From the NCBI RefSeq assembly GCF_020382885.2, contig NC_058501.1, forward strand, positions 12,993,501 through 13,057,500: 64,000 nt of DNA. The letters run 5' to 3'. This DNA comes from Scatophagus argus. Its lineage: Eukaryota > Chordata > Actinopteri > Scatophagidae. Made by a program: the position numbers and the translations under genes. Below the pieces are notes generated by a model. It made no database searches. It was not told where the DNA came from and saw only the letters and a list, made by a program, of their open reading frames with translations. Numbering within the stretch: position 1 is the stretch's first letter; each line of letters opens with the position of its first letter. Shown here piece after piece: positions 37,904-49,070 of this stretch.

Positions 37904-40900
37904 TCATTCCTGGTCCTGCAAGGACACAATACGTCGACGAGAGGAAGCGCTTCGTTTCTTCAGCATGAGCTTGAGCTAGAAATGAAAATATAAATTAAGG
38001 ACGAAACCCTCAATTAAAACCACGAACACAGGATTAAAAAAGCATGGCTGTGGCTGATAGTTAAAAATGACGGGCAGCTCACCCGCTCTCCCTGGGAGCC
38101 GCCCTGCAGCAGGTGAGCTGGCTGGTCGTTCTCCAGGTTGCGGATACTGGGATCGGCTCCTCTGCTCAGCAGCAGCTGCAGGATCTCCTCCTGGTGGGGG
38201 TTACAATGAAGACCGGCTGCCATGTGTAGAGCTGTGTGGCCGTGAGCCTATAGCGAAAGGGAAAATGCAGCATGACTCAGACAGTGTACAGTCAGCTGTG
38301 TATACAGTATATATGTGTACATACACAGAAACCCGCAAATACATGCATGTTTAAAATCCAGCTTTGAGTGTCAGTGTGGGACTCACTTTCAAGTTGACAA
38401 AGTCTTTCATGTTCTGCAGGGGAATCCTCAGCAGATAACGTACCAGATCAACATTCCCCTCCTTTACAGCCAAATGCAGCACAGTCTTGTTACTTTTGAT
38501 TTCCTGGAATTGAAGAATTGGAAGTGATGGGAAAACATAATGAAACCACCAGTCAAAACCACAAGTCAGACTGAGACGTTTAAGTGTCAAACAAGAAAGA
38601 GAAGTCAAAGGAGGGAGTGGGGGAGGGGAGGGGGGAATGGCTCGAACTATGACATCATCATGGTTAGATAAAACCTGGGCACTTCCCCTGTGAATCGTCT
38701 ATAAACTGAAAGGTCGGGGATTAGCATGTTGGACTTTGATGCTTCTGTACTCGACTGCTGACCCCAGCGATTACTAATCTGTCCATTCATTCATCTTTGA
38801 GTTTTCAGTGACACATCAGAAATGGGAGAGAGCTGCACAGTACCTGGCTGAACAGGGAAGCCCCGGCACTGAGAAGCAACTGCACACAGGAGAGCTTCTC
38901 CGCTGCCTTGCTCTGAAGACTGACATCTAGCAGCCCACTGCCGGACAACGCCTTCATGGTGGCGCTGTGAGAAATGGCTGCACAGTGCAGAGGAGTCATA
39001 CCTGAGGTGAAGAAGGAGACACATGTAACACACACATGTAAGTTTTTAAATTATCCCTAAAAAACTGGCTAGCCTCCCTGTTGGTTAATCATGTGTGCCA
39101 GAAACTGGTAAAAATATTACATTACCTTCAAAATTGCGGGCCTCCAGGTTGACAGCAGGCCTACTAGACAGAATTGCCTGCAAAAAAAATAGAATCACTA
39201 TTAAGGTCTGCTCTGTAAAGCTAGCGTTCTAGACCTGCTGTGTTATTTGTGAGTCATTTAAGTAATATTTCTCTACCTGCAGAACCACAGGTAAACCATA
39301 GTGGGCTGCCAGATGAAGGGCAGTTTGTCCTTTGACATCGCAGGCATTGATGTCCGCTCCCAGTGATAGCAGATCTTGTACAATCTCTGGCTGGTTTGCT
39401 GTCACTGCCACCAGTAATGCAGTCTGCGCAAGCACACACACACACACACACTTATAAAAAAAAAAACAACAACAACTTTTAAACACGTTTACCTAAAAAT
39501 ATGTACTTTTTCATACCTTTCCCTTGTGTTCTTTGGCATCCAGCCTGCCTACATCCCTCAGCCTCTCTGCAGCAGCAAAGGCACACTCCCTGAGCCCTTT
39601 GGCAGTGTAGATGTGGAGGATGCTAACAAAATAAGAGCACATGATGAATTAGTTTCAAATGAGGCTGGAAAATCGAGATAATCCCCACAACCAATTTCAC
39701 ACTATTCCCTTTCACAGCTGAATTTGTCTTTCCATTTTATCTGCGTTTCTAATCATCGAGCATGAAAGGCTGACTCACTGACATCTTTTGGTTTACTTAA
39801 TCTTTCTAGGATTATCAAACTGCACACATGGCTCTCACTTTTAGGTTGCGACTGAAAACGAAACTCTGATGGATAATACCTATACGCATTCACACAACAC
39901 AGCATTGTCAGCAGTGGAGGTTTAAAAAAGTCCAAAAGGAAAATGTACAATTTTCCGAATCTTTTTTTTTTTTTTTAACAGATCAGAAGGGTGTTTGTGT
40001 GTGTGTGTGTGTGTGTTTATCAGTGTAATCTTACAAAGGAAAATGAGAGTTCGCATATTACAAGTTTATTCATATGAACAACAGATGCATTCACTCATAT
40101 GCACTCACGTGTCTCCGTCTTCATCCTGCCTGGTAGCTCTGCTGTAGTCCATGTTACTGAGCAGCATCCTGGCCTCTTCCAGCTTGGTTGAATCTATCGA
40201 TGAACCAAAACTCAACTGCGTGGACTGGCTGGGACCCAGAAGTGACCAAGACGAAGCCATACTAGGATCAGCAACTGCCATCTGGCTCTCCTGCTCAAAG
40301 GAATCCAAGATAAAGTTTTAAACCAACAACAGGAGAGGTACAATTGTGCACCAACATGCCAGCAGAAGGGATTTCTCTTACATATGTCTGAGGCATTGTA
40401 TCTCCAAATGCGGGGACTTGCTGCTGCTGTGTGCTGTATTCAGATGTCATTGGAAGGTTGTAGGCAGCAGCATAGCTGGATCCTGGATGGTTGGAGTAGT
40501 AATTCAGAGTAGACTCTGGTGCTGGAGGCCACTGCTCATAGCTCACTGCCATGTCTGAGTAGCTGCTTGATGCACCTACAGTGGAAAGGGCAAACTGTTA
40601 TTCATCACTGATGATTCAGTCATCAATATTTATACTCCGTTTGACATTATGCTCAAGACTGACTGATTTAAAGGAAAAATTTGATGTTATTCTACATTTT
40701 TGGTATTATCAAGAAATCCTGTGAAAAGACCAACAATGTGCTAGCCTGTTTGTCAGTACTTTCCGACAATACCCTCGCTGCCCCGCCTGTCGCACTCTGC
40801 TCACAAATACTTAATTTATGGTTGTTTTTTCCAGAGAAACTAAATAATTTCCCAAGTCACTTGGGCATTATAATTTTTAGAAACTTTACCCCAACAGGAG

Positions 40901-43900
40901 TAAATCGTGTACTTGTTGGGTATTGTTTTCTACTGTGGATTTGTGCCGTGAGTGAGAAAAGTGAGTGTTTACACCAGCAGAATGGTTTATCAGAATACAC
41001 TAGGTGCACCAGTTGAACATGTCCCTCAGAGCAGCAATATAACACTGTGGAATAAGCTATGTCACTAGCTATATACAAAATGCTCATTAACATCATTTCA
41101 TGTTGATTTGATCTTTTCATGGGATTTGTCTACAATAAGTGAAATGTAGAATATCACCAGACTGAAGTGTGTGGAAGTTGTCCTACTACCTGTGCAGGTA
41201 AATGCTTCTGATGCTGACAACTGCTGGGGGACAGACAAAAAGAAATTATGAACAATCGGTTCTTTGTGATAATATTAAAATAATGATGAGATGATGATAT
41301 GGTGAACTCCTCTGGGTGCTGCCTTACTGTAACAGTGGTTGTGGGAACAGGACTTGTGCTGGCTGCAGAGCAGGAGGGTGGCACAGCGGACGTCTCACGC
41401 CTTCTCTTCTCTTCCAAGAGTTTCTTCACTGTGGGCAGAGTGCAACACGGCTTCTCTTTTGGCGCTGAGAAAGAAACATAACGGTAACAGAAATGGCTAT
41501 TTGGTAATATATTTTGTTCACATGTGGTGGATATTGGAGATCAACAAAGTGTGGACACCAAGCTGTTAGGACTTGTTTCATTGGCCAAAACAGTTCAAAA
41601 CACATACAGAGTAAAGCTGCAAATCCTCAACGAGGAGAAGCTTGACCATAAGAATTTTTAGTGTTTTGGATTGAAAAAAATGACTAAAATGATTAATTGG
41701 TACTATCAGAAGTGCAGATAGCTGCCACTTATTTCCCCATTCATCAAATAATCAGTAAATAGAATATTTGTTTTTATGTCCCTCATCCAGAACTTCAAAA
41801 CCTGTTTGTCCCTCCACATTATTTTCAAGTACTTTCTTTTTGTGTGAATCACAATCACAAAATATGTCCTAGCAGTAAATAAATAACACAGTTGATGATA
41901 ATAATGTAGTATGGATCACTTCTTTGTGTCCGCAAGTGTTTCTTGTTTACTCTCACTGTAGTATATCTACAAATTAACTTTTTAACGCACCAAGAAGGAC
42001 TTTGCTTTATTAAAGCAGTAAATTGACAATAAAACTAATACTACAGATGTAGAATTTTATCATGTTGCAAGCTTAAGTTATATATTTTAAGTGATGCAGG
42101 TCTGAATAATAACATAAAAAAGTTGTGACTTGGATGACACCGCCTGCTCAGTTTCTCCATGGTGGCAAGTTTCTGCTCACCTTTACTTCAAAATCAAATC
42201 CACTATACTATGAATGTGTTTTCCCCTTTCTGATGAATAGTATCATTTCCATTGAACAGGTAAAGGCAATGAGAAAAATAGGAAATATTACAAAACAGAA
42301 TTCTAATGTTTCCAGCTGAAACGTTGTGACCACACAGGATGTTTCCTCAAAAACTTCACCCCATACGTGAAAGATAAAGTGATATTTCCACTCTGTCTGT
42401 GGAACCGGTGTACAAAGATAAAGCTCTGAGGAACCTCCTCCATTAGGAACACAGATCGTGTGGCCATGCAAACCAGACAGATTCATCAGAAAATCTAACA
42501 TGAGATTGCCACTGCTTATTTTCTATGACATCTTCCTGTCTCGCTCCATTACGCTAACCACATCTTCCTGCCTTTAGTGTGTCACAGGCACGTCACCTCA
42601 ACACGTGTAGATGCCTTGTGCTTTCTGTTGCAACTACATGTCTGGGAGGCAGAGAAGAAGAAGAGTGGCATGTTACTTTTGTCGTCTCTCTTTCTCTTTT
42701 AATCCTGTGAATGTTGACTGCTGTGGTAAGCCACACAGGGATGAGACAGCTCTGTTCACCAGAGTAAATACAAAGAGGTTGTACTTCCTTAAAAAAACAT
42801 TATGCAAATTCAGCCTGTGAGAGAGAAATGTGAGTTCACAGACTTGCTGGGTTTAGACTTCTGTCGGTTAGTCATATTTTCACTCCCTCTGAAGCAGCGA
42901 TCTCACTTCCAGCTGAAAACCTGTCTTAAACAATAACTCGTTGTTTTCCTTTGTGAGGTATTACCCCACCAAGGTTACTTTATCAGAATTAATGAGTTAG
43001 AGATCAGTTAGGCAGTTCAATTCAGTGACAGATCAGAAGGTGTTACTACAGGTTACTCCGTCCTGACTCATTTGATCTTTACAACAAAAGGCCACCTTTA
43101 GTCACCTGTGATGTAATACTGTCAAAGGTAACTACATAATCTATATTAAACAGCAATAAAATTACCAGATGAAAGATGTTACTCAACCATCAACACTCTG
43201 CTCAGCTGAGAGAAACTACAAGTGAGCAAATGCCTTTTAATAGCTTGTCAAGAGTGAGAGTACATCTTGGCACGCATGTACATTTGGGGTTTACACTAAA
43301 CACCCTCGCACTGCTTGGGCTACTCTGAGCTGCATTCAAATAAGAGTTGTGGAAACCCCTGGACACTGAGTCATGTGAGTGGGAGGTTGGGGATTCCGAC
43401 GACCTTTCTCTTTTGGCTCACTCAACAGAGACAGAAAGAAGCAGTGCAGAGCCAGTTTCCTCATTTTGTGGTCGAACAACACGACACAACAAAATATGTA
43501 ATCATTCAGGCCTGTGTGAAAGAAGGCATGAACAAAGAAAGTTAAGTTGTCACGTCACACAGTTTGCTTGTCTGGCATTAATCGAAAGGGGAAATGAAAA
43601 CAAGCAAACGGGGTGGAGGTGCACCAGGGTTTCCCCAAATCTCCTGACTCTTGGATTCACCCGAATTATGCTTTCAGTCAACGAAAACTGAGAGAAAGAG
43701 ATTACGTGACGGCCTCACTAAACTGCATTTAATCTAAAATACCTATTGCTCTCTAACTTGAAAACACAGCGAGAGTTTACAGAGTCTCATTTCAGTCAGA
43801 TTTAGTAACCAAAGTCCCAGTTGAAGTCAAGACAAAATCTATCAAATGTGGTTAAGACTAATGATGTCTAAAAATGAAGTTACTAAAGTTTTACTGAAAG

Positions 43901-45010
43901 TACTAGTTTAGGCTATCATCATTACTGTGAAATCATTACATTTTAAATTATGAAGCTTCAGTCAATGAAAATGTAAAACATCAGTAATAACATTAAAAGC
44001 ACACATACTCACATTTATCAAAGTGCATGTCAGAAACGGTTTTCTTTGAAATCTTCAGCAGGTCGTCCTCTTGGTCACCACTCTGTTCGAAACGTGAGAG
44101 GGATCTGTGATGTTCTGGTTGCCTGAAGTCTGACTGGCTTGTTGTCTTGTCGCTACTGCTTGTACACACAGAGCACGTTGTTCCCCATCACCGCCCCCAG
44201 CTGTGGTCCACGCCCTCAAAGGGAGGGGAAGCCACATATTCACAGTTATGTTAAACCACAGATTAGGTAAATAAAACTGTGAGAAAATGTGACAGACAGT
44301 TATCAAGTATACAAATAAACACAAAGGTATATTATTAGGGATTAGGGACAGGAGTAACATTAAAAGTATCATAATGTGAAAATACCTTTGTGTTAGTCAG
44401 AGTTCTGAATTCAAAATTATTGAAGTTATTGAAGAAGAATTATCAGTTAAATGTATTCAGTTATTAATGGAAACAGTATGCAGTCTAAATATTATTCACT
44501 TTTATGCTTAAAAACAGGAGAGTTCTTCTTCCAGTTGAGTCATATCTAAAATCTAAAATTTGTATTGTAATTATGACCTGAGTGAAAATACAGAGTGAAC
44601 TCTGTTGGAGTAAAACAGCACGACCACACCACAGATGTTGTACCTGGAGTCTGCTGGAGTCTTCCAGTTTGGGGGTCTCCGGTAGCTACCATTGTTGCCT
44701 TCACATCTTTTCATCCCTTGGTAGTTTTCGAACTTCTCCTGTTCCTTCTTCTTGATGTTGCTGTCGCTTGGGATTGCTACATCTATCACCACTACCTTCT
44801 TGATGATCTTGATGGATCTTGATGACCCACAGGATCTTAGCTTGTTCATTCTCAATATTGTTTTCCTCTGATTGAGTCATATCTAAATATTTTGTAGTTT
44901 TAATTAAAGTTACTCCTACTAGCTACCCCATTAGAATACAATATAAAATACAGAGTAAGCTAGGTTGGGGTAAAAAAGCACTCACTGTTGCTTTTCGATT
45001 CTGCCGCCAT
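37904..45010 (-). CDS. nfkbid: NF-kappa-B inhibitor delta (IkBNS), atypical nuclear IkB, about 500 aa
   Basis: Coding blocks in transcript order: 45010-44986, 44129-44013, 41464-41328, 41220-41190, 40575-40382, 40290-40109, 39622-39517, 39423-39277, 39177-39126, 39001-38844, 38503-38387, 38247-38083, 37975-37904; total 1503 nt. The N-terminal half is Ser/Tyr/Gln-rich with a basic OCA-like peptide (TVKKLLEEKRRRE). The C-terminal half is an ankyrin array (DEDGDTILHIY, GQTALHLAAHYGLP, GMTPLHCAA, NKTVLHLAV, GHTALHMAA) ending in RNLENDQPAHLL, matching human NFKBID (EIKSNKTVLHLAV, RNLENEQP). IkBNS binds p50 in the nucleus and alters NF-kB target expression. Ankyrin exons are firm. The first two exons are less so: the acceptor before 44129 has a weak pyrimidine tract, and an alternative start is ATG 44028-44026, preceded by an 11-codon uORF if the exon begins near 44202. 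Confidence 0.88.
41465..44012. other. Long intron 2 of nfkbid
   Basis: A 2.5-kb intron without a recognised exon or repeat. Several open frames (for example 42208-42501 -, 43347-43691 +) have no splice context or domain and look like chance. Confidence 0.5.
44641..44810 (-). mobile_element. Degraded LINE fragment (restriction-like-endonuclease type, R2/NeSL-like C-terminus)
   Basis: The - strand frame from about 44795 reads VVVIDVAIPSDSNIKKKEQE and continues to ENYQG near 44714. This is close to the conserved post-endonuclease block (VIDVAIPxDxNIRKKExEKLEKYQGL) of site-specific-type fish and invertebrate LINEs. After that the frame decays, though nucleotides still resemble the element to about 44641 ('actccagcagactccagg'). 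It sits in the first intron of nfkbid, sense to the gene. Family recalled, not searched. Confidence 0.65.
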
Positions 45011-45075
45011 GACAGTCGCACTCTGAACAACCTTAACTTTTAGGCGGGCAGGTTTTAGCTGCATTTGGGTCGGTG

Positions 45076-45082
45076 TTTTATA
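45076..45082 (-). promoter_or_regulatory. nfkbid: TATA box of nfkbid
   Basis: On the - strand 'cggtataaaacacc' lies about 70 bases upstream of the ATG at 45010, itself in a strong context (gtcATGGCGG). A TATA promoter fits the inducible expression known for IkBNS. No convincing kappaB site was picked out by eye. Confidence 0.6.
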
Positions 45083-45986
45083 CCGTGAACAGAGCACTGA
45101 GGCAGAGGTTGGTAACACAATCACTCTCTCAAGCCACCGCAGCTGCACAGGTGAAACTGATTCTCACACTCTTCCAAATAAAGGTTTATTTTTATTATCT
45201 TTTCATTTAGTATTATCAGTTTCATTTGTCTAACCTTTCAGTTGTATAGGCTATTGTGATCTGCTATCTTAAGGAACTGTTTCTCAAGCAACTGAAAACT
45301 GTGTCTCCATGTTTTTTAAAGTCAGAATGTGAGTATCTTTCCTCTTACAAGTAGGGCTATCTAGCCATCTAGATTGTTTTGATGTGAGTTGCAGAATTTG
45401 CATCTATTCATGGGCAAAAACCTTGTGCTCGTGACAGTGCAGGATATAGACAGTAACGATATCTTCCTTAGCTGAGCTATAATGTTCACTAGCTTGGTTT
45501 GCTAACAAAAGAAGATAGGTCATACATATAACTGCTCACACAAGGTCTGTGGATTATCTTGAAAAACTTTTTTTCTTAAAGTGACACCAGTGTTTGATGG
45601 TTTTTTTTGTTTGTTTGTTTGTTTTTTGTATATAAGACAGAGTGTACTTTGTCTATACCATACTTGGATTTATTGACCTTTTTGAGTTTAAAGATAACCT
45701 TTCAGACAAGTAGAGTTTTGTTTTTGGGTTTTTTTTTTCAATTTATATCACATAGAGTAAAATAAAATTCAGGTAAATTAAAACACTGAATAGAGTAGAA
45801 ATCTGAAAAATTAACAGTAAATTTTACTCCATTATATTTATCGGAGTAATATTTCATTCAGTTTGAGTCAAATTTATCCTTATAAATTTACTATATACAA
45901 CTTATGCTTATGCTTTACATTTCATACCTTTACTCCACTACATTTCATTTTCATTTTTATTTTATATTTTTATTTTGCTATAATGT

Positions 45987-48773
45987 CTAATAGCGTCTGC
46001 GTTTGGATTGCTTGCTGCCTCTGCTGTCGTCATCATCCTCCTCCTCTCTTCTCCTCTTGCTGGTTCCTCCAGAAAGTTGGTTAGAGGAGTGTGCTAACAC
46101 TGGTTCTTCATCGTCAGTGTCGCTGTCAGTGTCGCTGTCAGTGTCGCTGTCAGCGTCGCTGTCAGTGTCACTGTCAGTGTCACTGTCTGAGATGGCATCA
46201 TTCCAGCACCTGAATCGTTTCCTGCTTGTCTTATCTCCTTCATCTTCCTCTCTTGACCGCTTCCTTGATCCTCCAGGCACTGAGCTGCTGGAGGGTTCTT
46301 CTTCCTCAGCATCACTGTCGAGGTCACTGTCAGAGATGGCATCAGGAGGTTCAATCCTCCTGGATCCTCCAGGCAGGGGATCTTCTGCTTCCACAGGATG
46401 GTTGACTTCCAAGTTAACTTGAGGCTCAGCAGGAGCATCTTCAACTTGTTGGTCATCTTCATCTTCTTCAGCTTGTTCGTCAATGTCATCATCATTATTG
46501 TCAAAATTGTTGACAATATTGTTGCCCTCCTGTTCATTCCTAAGTTGCCTCAGCAAAGCAATGGCTTCGTCCTCAAGTCCATTGATGAAGACAAACTGCA
46601 GCCAGTGAATCATTCCAGCGTCAAGTCGCTCATCTTGTTCAATGGCCTGCAGTACTTCCTGCAGTGGGATATTTACTGGTCCAGCTACAAGATCATTTAG
46701 ACAAATAATTGATTATTACTACTACACAATGACAGGAAAGGTAACCACACACTTCTATAATAATCTCTTACTAATAAATCAGTGTTACTTAGTTTGAAAT
46801 GTGTGGATGCTTTTCATAACCTTACACACAGTGTCTTATATCCTCAGCAGCTCCAACAACAAGCACTTATTTGATGAGCAGTGATCTGAAGATATTGACT
46901 GATCTTAAAATTCAGCACGAAATCATTATTTGACTAGCTTCTATACATGACTGCCCAATATCTTTTTATTTTAAACATCAGACACGTTTGTTGGAAATGA
47001 GGAGTGAAGTTCCTACCATGGTTAGGGACAATGTGGGGTCCGTCTCCTAAGTCTGGCATAACTGAAAACAAAACAACAAAAAGACTATTTTAAATCCACA
47101 TGATCACATTGTTTTTGTTCATTATTTACATTTTATGTTTTCAGTACATCACAACATGCCTGTCCTTCACCTTGTAACATTAACACATAAGAGCCCAGAC
47201 CCATTTTTCTTTATAGGAAAATGATGGGGGATATAAAACATATCAAATGGATTACATGTAACGTATTTCTGACGTTTTCTTGGAAAAAGTACCCTGTAGT
47301 GTCCAAGATCGTAGTTCTACATATATATATATATATATGTATACACACACATATACATTGGGCTTTTAGAGTAACTTTTTTCCTCATTTAAAGGTTTTTG
47401 ACACCATTGCACTGTGGGATCTTTTGGGTTAAAAATCAGGCATGTTGGTATGAAATGAGGAGTGAGGTACCTACCGAGGTCAGGAGCATTGTGGTTAGCA
47501 CCGATGTGTGGTCCATCTCCTCTGTCCATTGTAACTGAAAAGACACAACAGCTAAAATATTATTTTAAATTCACATGACCACACTGTCTGTGCTCAGGTT
47601 TTACATTTCACGTTTTCAGCCCATCACAATATTGTCCACCCCACAACTAAAAAACAAAATGGTGCATTAAGGTATGTATAAAAATAATTATAGGTTAGCA
47701 GGTTAGTTTATGTATTTGTGTTGACAATTTAAATTTAATTATCTGTTCCACTACTTGATTGCCACACATTTACGTGACTGCATTTCTAACTGAAACAGGG
47801 ACACACTCCTTTTGTGAGTCCAGTTATCCAGGACAAACACTATGCTCTGTCAACCCACAAACACAGAAATGTGACTTGAACTAAACTAATGCCAGCGTTG
47901 TGAGTGTATTAACAAAATCATCTAGTAAAATGTCACTTCAAAATCAGTAGAGGATTTGAAACAGAAATGTTAATTTAACAGTCAACTAATGAACGAAATT
48001 CACGCAATCATTTATTTTCATTCTCAATACTAGTCAGTAGTAATGCCATGTTCAGGCCTGTAGACTCACCTGAATTCAAGGAAGCTGCTGGTTGCAGAAA
48101 AATGAATATTTCGGAAGAATGGTGTCGTCAAAACTTCGTATGAGTTGCTCTGTCGGAAACGTTGTGTGATTGCTTCGAATCTGCTCGAGATCGTAGTACA
48201 AACTGTTGTGTGGGGATCAAAGGAACACCTAATGAGACTACAGCGGAATGTTTTCACTGTGAAACATCAGTTCTATGTAGAGGAGACATCATAGCACAGG
48301 AGTTCCAGAACTTTTAAGAGTTACATTCCATCAGTCATCAGAAATGAGCATATTGGGGGCAACCGTGGCCTAGAGGTTGGAGAAGTGGCTTGTGATCGGA
48401 AGGTCGCTGGTTCGATTCCCCCACCGGACGGGCAGGAAAAATTTGAGTGTGGTGGAGTGATAATGTCCCCACCCCCCAATAGCTGGCTGATGTGCCCTTG
48501 AGCAAGGCATTTAACCCCCAATATATATATGCATCCCTGGGTGCTTGATGCAACCCACTGCCCCTGTGTGTTTCAGTGCATGTTGCATGTTGTGTGTGTG
48601 TGTGTTTCAGTCAGATGGGTTAAATGCAGAGAAGTAATTTCCCAGTTTGGGATTAATAAAGTAACTTAAATTTAAAAAAAAAGTACCGTACATTGATAAG
48701 GATATGTCACCCTGGCTAGACTACTAAAGTTTGATTTCACATATAGCATACCTTGACATGTGTTTTCTGTCAT
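45987..48773 (-). CDS. Unrecognised acidic, NLS-rich protein
   Basis: Core model in transcript order: 47529-47475, 47061-47017, 46684-45987 (798 nt, 265 aa), starting MDRGDGPHIGAN. The last exon encodes a helical stretch (GMIHWLQFVFINGLEDEAI), an Asp/Glu-rich stretch, a run of SD/TD dipeptides (from 46188 down to 46112) and basic clusters SRKRSREEDEGD, SRKRFRCW and SKRRREEEDDDD ending SKRRRY. This suggests a nuclear, casein-kinase-phosphorylatable protein. Two upstream exons, 48773-48752 (MTENTCQ) and 48256-48070, lie below a TATA box and are open in phase with each other. They join the core only if an acceptor 13 nt inside the first core exon is used (then 332 aa); otherwise they are 5' UTR. 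I recognise no family. It lies between nfkbid and hcst. Confidence 0.55.
46112..46188 (-). repeat. 12-bp minisatellite encoding (SD/TD)n
   Basis: About six copies of a 12-base unit (gtgtcgctgtca on +, with silent and conservative variants) lie inside the last exon of the acidic-protein gene. They encode alternating Ser-Asp/Thr-Asp and remain in frame. The antisense open frame over the same bases is a by-product. Confidence 0.8.
46985..47640 (-). repeat. Tandem duplication of an exon with its flanking introns
   Basis: The block at about 46993-47165 recurs at about 47449-47640. Shared features are 'gaaatgaggagtga' upstream of the donor, the exon core GDGPHI, the acceptor 'ttcag|TTA', and downstream intron matches ('attttaaa..cacatga.caca', 'ttttcag.ccatcacaa'). 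Both exons are phase 1 at both ends, so the copy added residues without shifting the frame. Confidence 0.75.
47321..47358. repeat. AT/AC dinucleotide microsatellite
   Basis: An (AT)n run merges into a short (AC)n run, inside the intron between the duplicated exons. Confidence 0.8.
48355..48682 (+). mobile_element. tRNA-derived SINE
   Basis: A tRNA-like head carries Pol III box A (tggcctagaggtt, 48366-48378) and box B (ggttcgattcc, 48409-48419). A fish-SINE body follows (cttgagcaaggcatttaacccc), then a GT-rich stretch, a LINE-like 3' end (cccagtttgggattaataaagtaac, to about 48665) and an A-rich end. Its tail resembles the LINE tails in the two FXYD genes, implying a shared reverse transcriptase. 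No flanking duplication was evident. It lies in an intron of the acidic-protein gene. Confidence 0.85.
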
Positions 48774-48791
48774 GTTGCTGACTAGACCAAT

Positions 48792-49070
48792 TCAAGTTGT
48801 GTGAAGTTCTGCTGGGATTGTATTTATACTCATCAGGTCGGGGAGGAAGGGGTTGATCATCGCACTTTTTACTTTTGAATCCCCCAAAAAGTTCTTAATA
48901 GTTTCCCTAAAGTGTGAATCGGGAATGCAGTGAACGAATGCAGTGAACTCTCTGTCCTTAAGCCTATTCAAAGGATGTGGGCTGTCAAATACATCTTGTA
49001 CACTTGTGACAGCCATCACCATCATGGGATCAATAGCCACACTGTGATTGGTTTTCCTTGTGTCATTGTC
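48792..49070 (-). other. Orphan candidate exon, 92 codons, no recognised product
   Basis: A - strand acceptor (ttccctcag, before 49070) opens a frame (DNDTRKTNHSVAIDPMMVMA...) that runs to a stop at 48792-48794. It includes FREFTAF-like and hydrophobic stretches but no domain I know. Its end overlaps the TATA box of the next - strand unit, so it could be the last exon of a further gene, a relic, or chance. Confidence 0.25.
48821..48828 (-). promoter_or_regulatory. TATA-like element upstream of the acidic-protein gene
   Basis: TATAAATA on the - strand, about 50 bases before ATG 48773-48771. Spacing to a transcription start near 48795 is canonical. Confidence 0.45.

Noticed and set aside
46003-46422. 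139-aa + strand frame rich in Ser/Val/Leu repeats
   Set aside because: It is the antisense of the (SD/TD)n and acidic coding exon on the - strand; the repeat composition alone keeps it open, and the - frame has matching splice sites.
46003-46613. Link of the acidic gene to Pim-like kinase genes, whose N-termini in fish can carry similar KRSREED runs
   Set aside because: No kinase domain is present in any frame nearby; similarity of charged low-complexity runs is not evidence.
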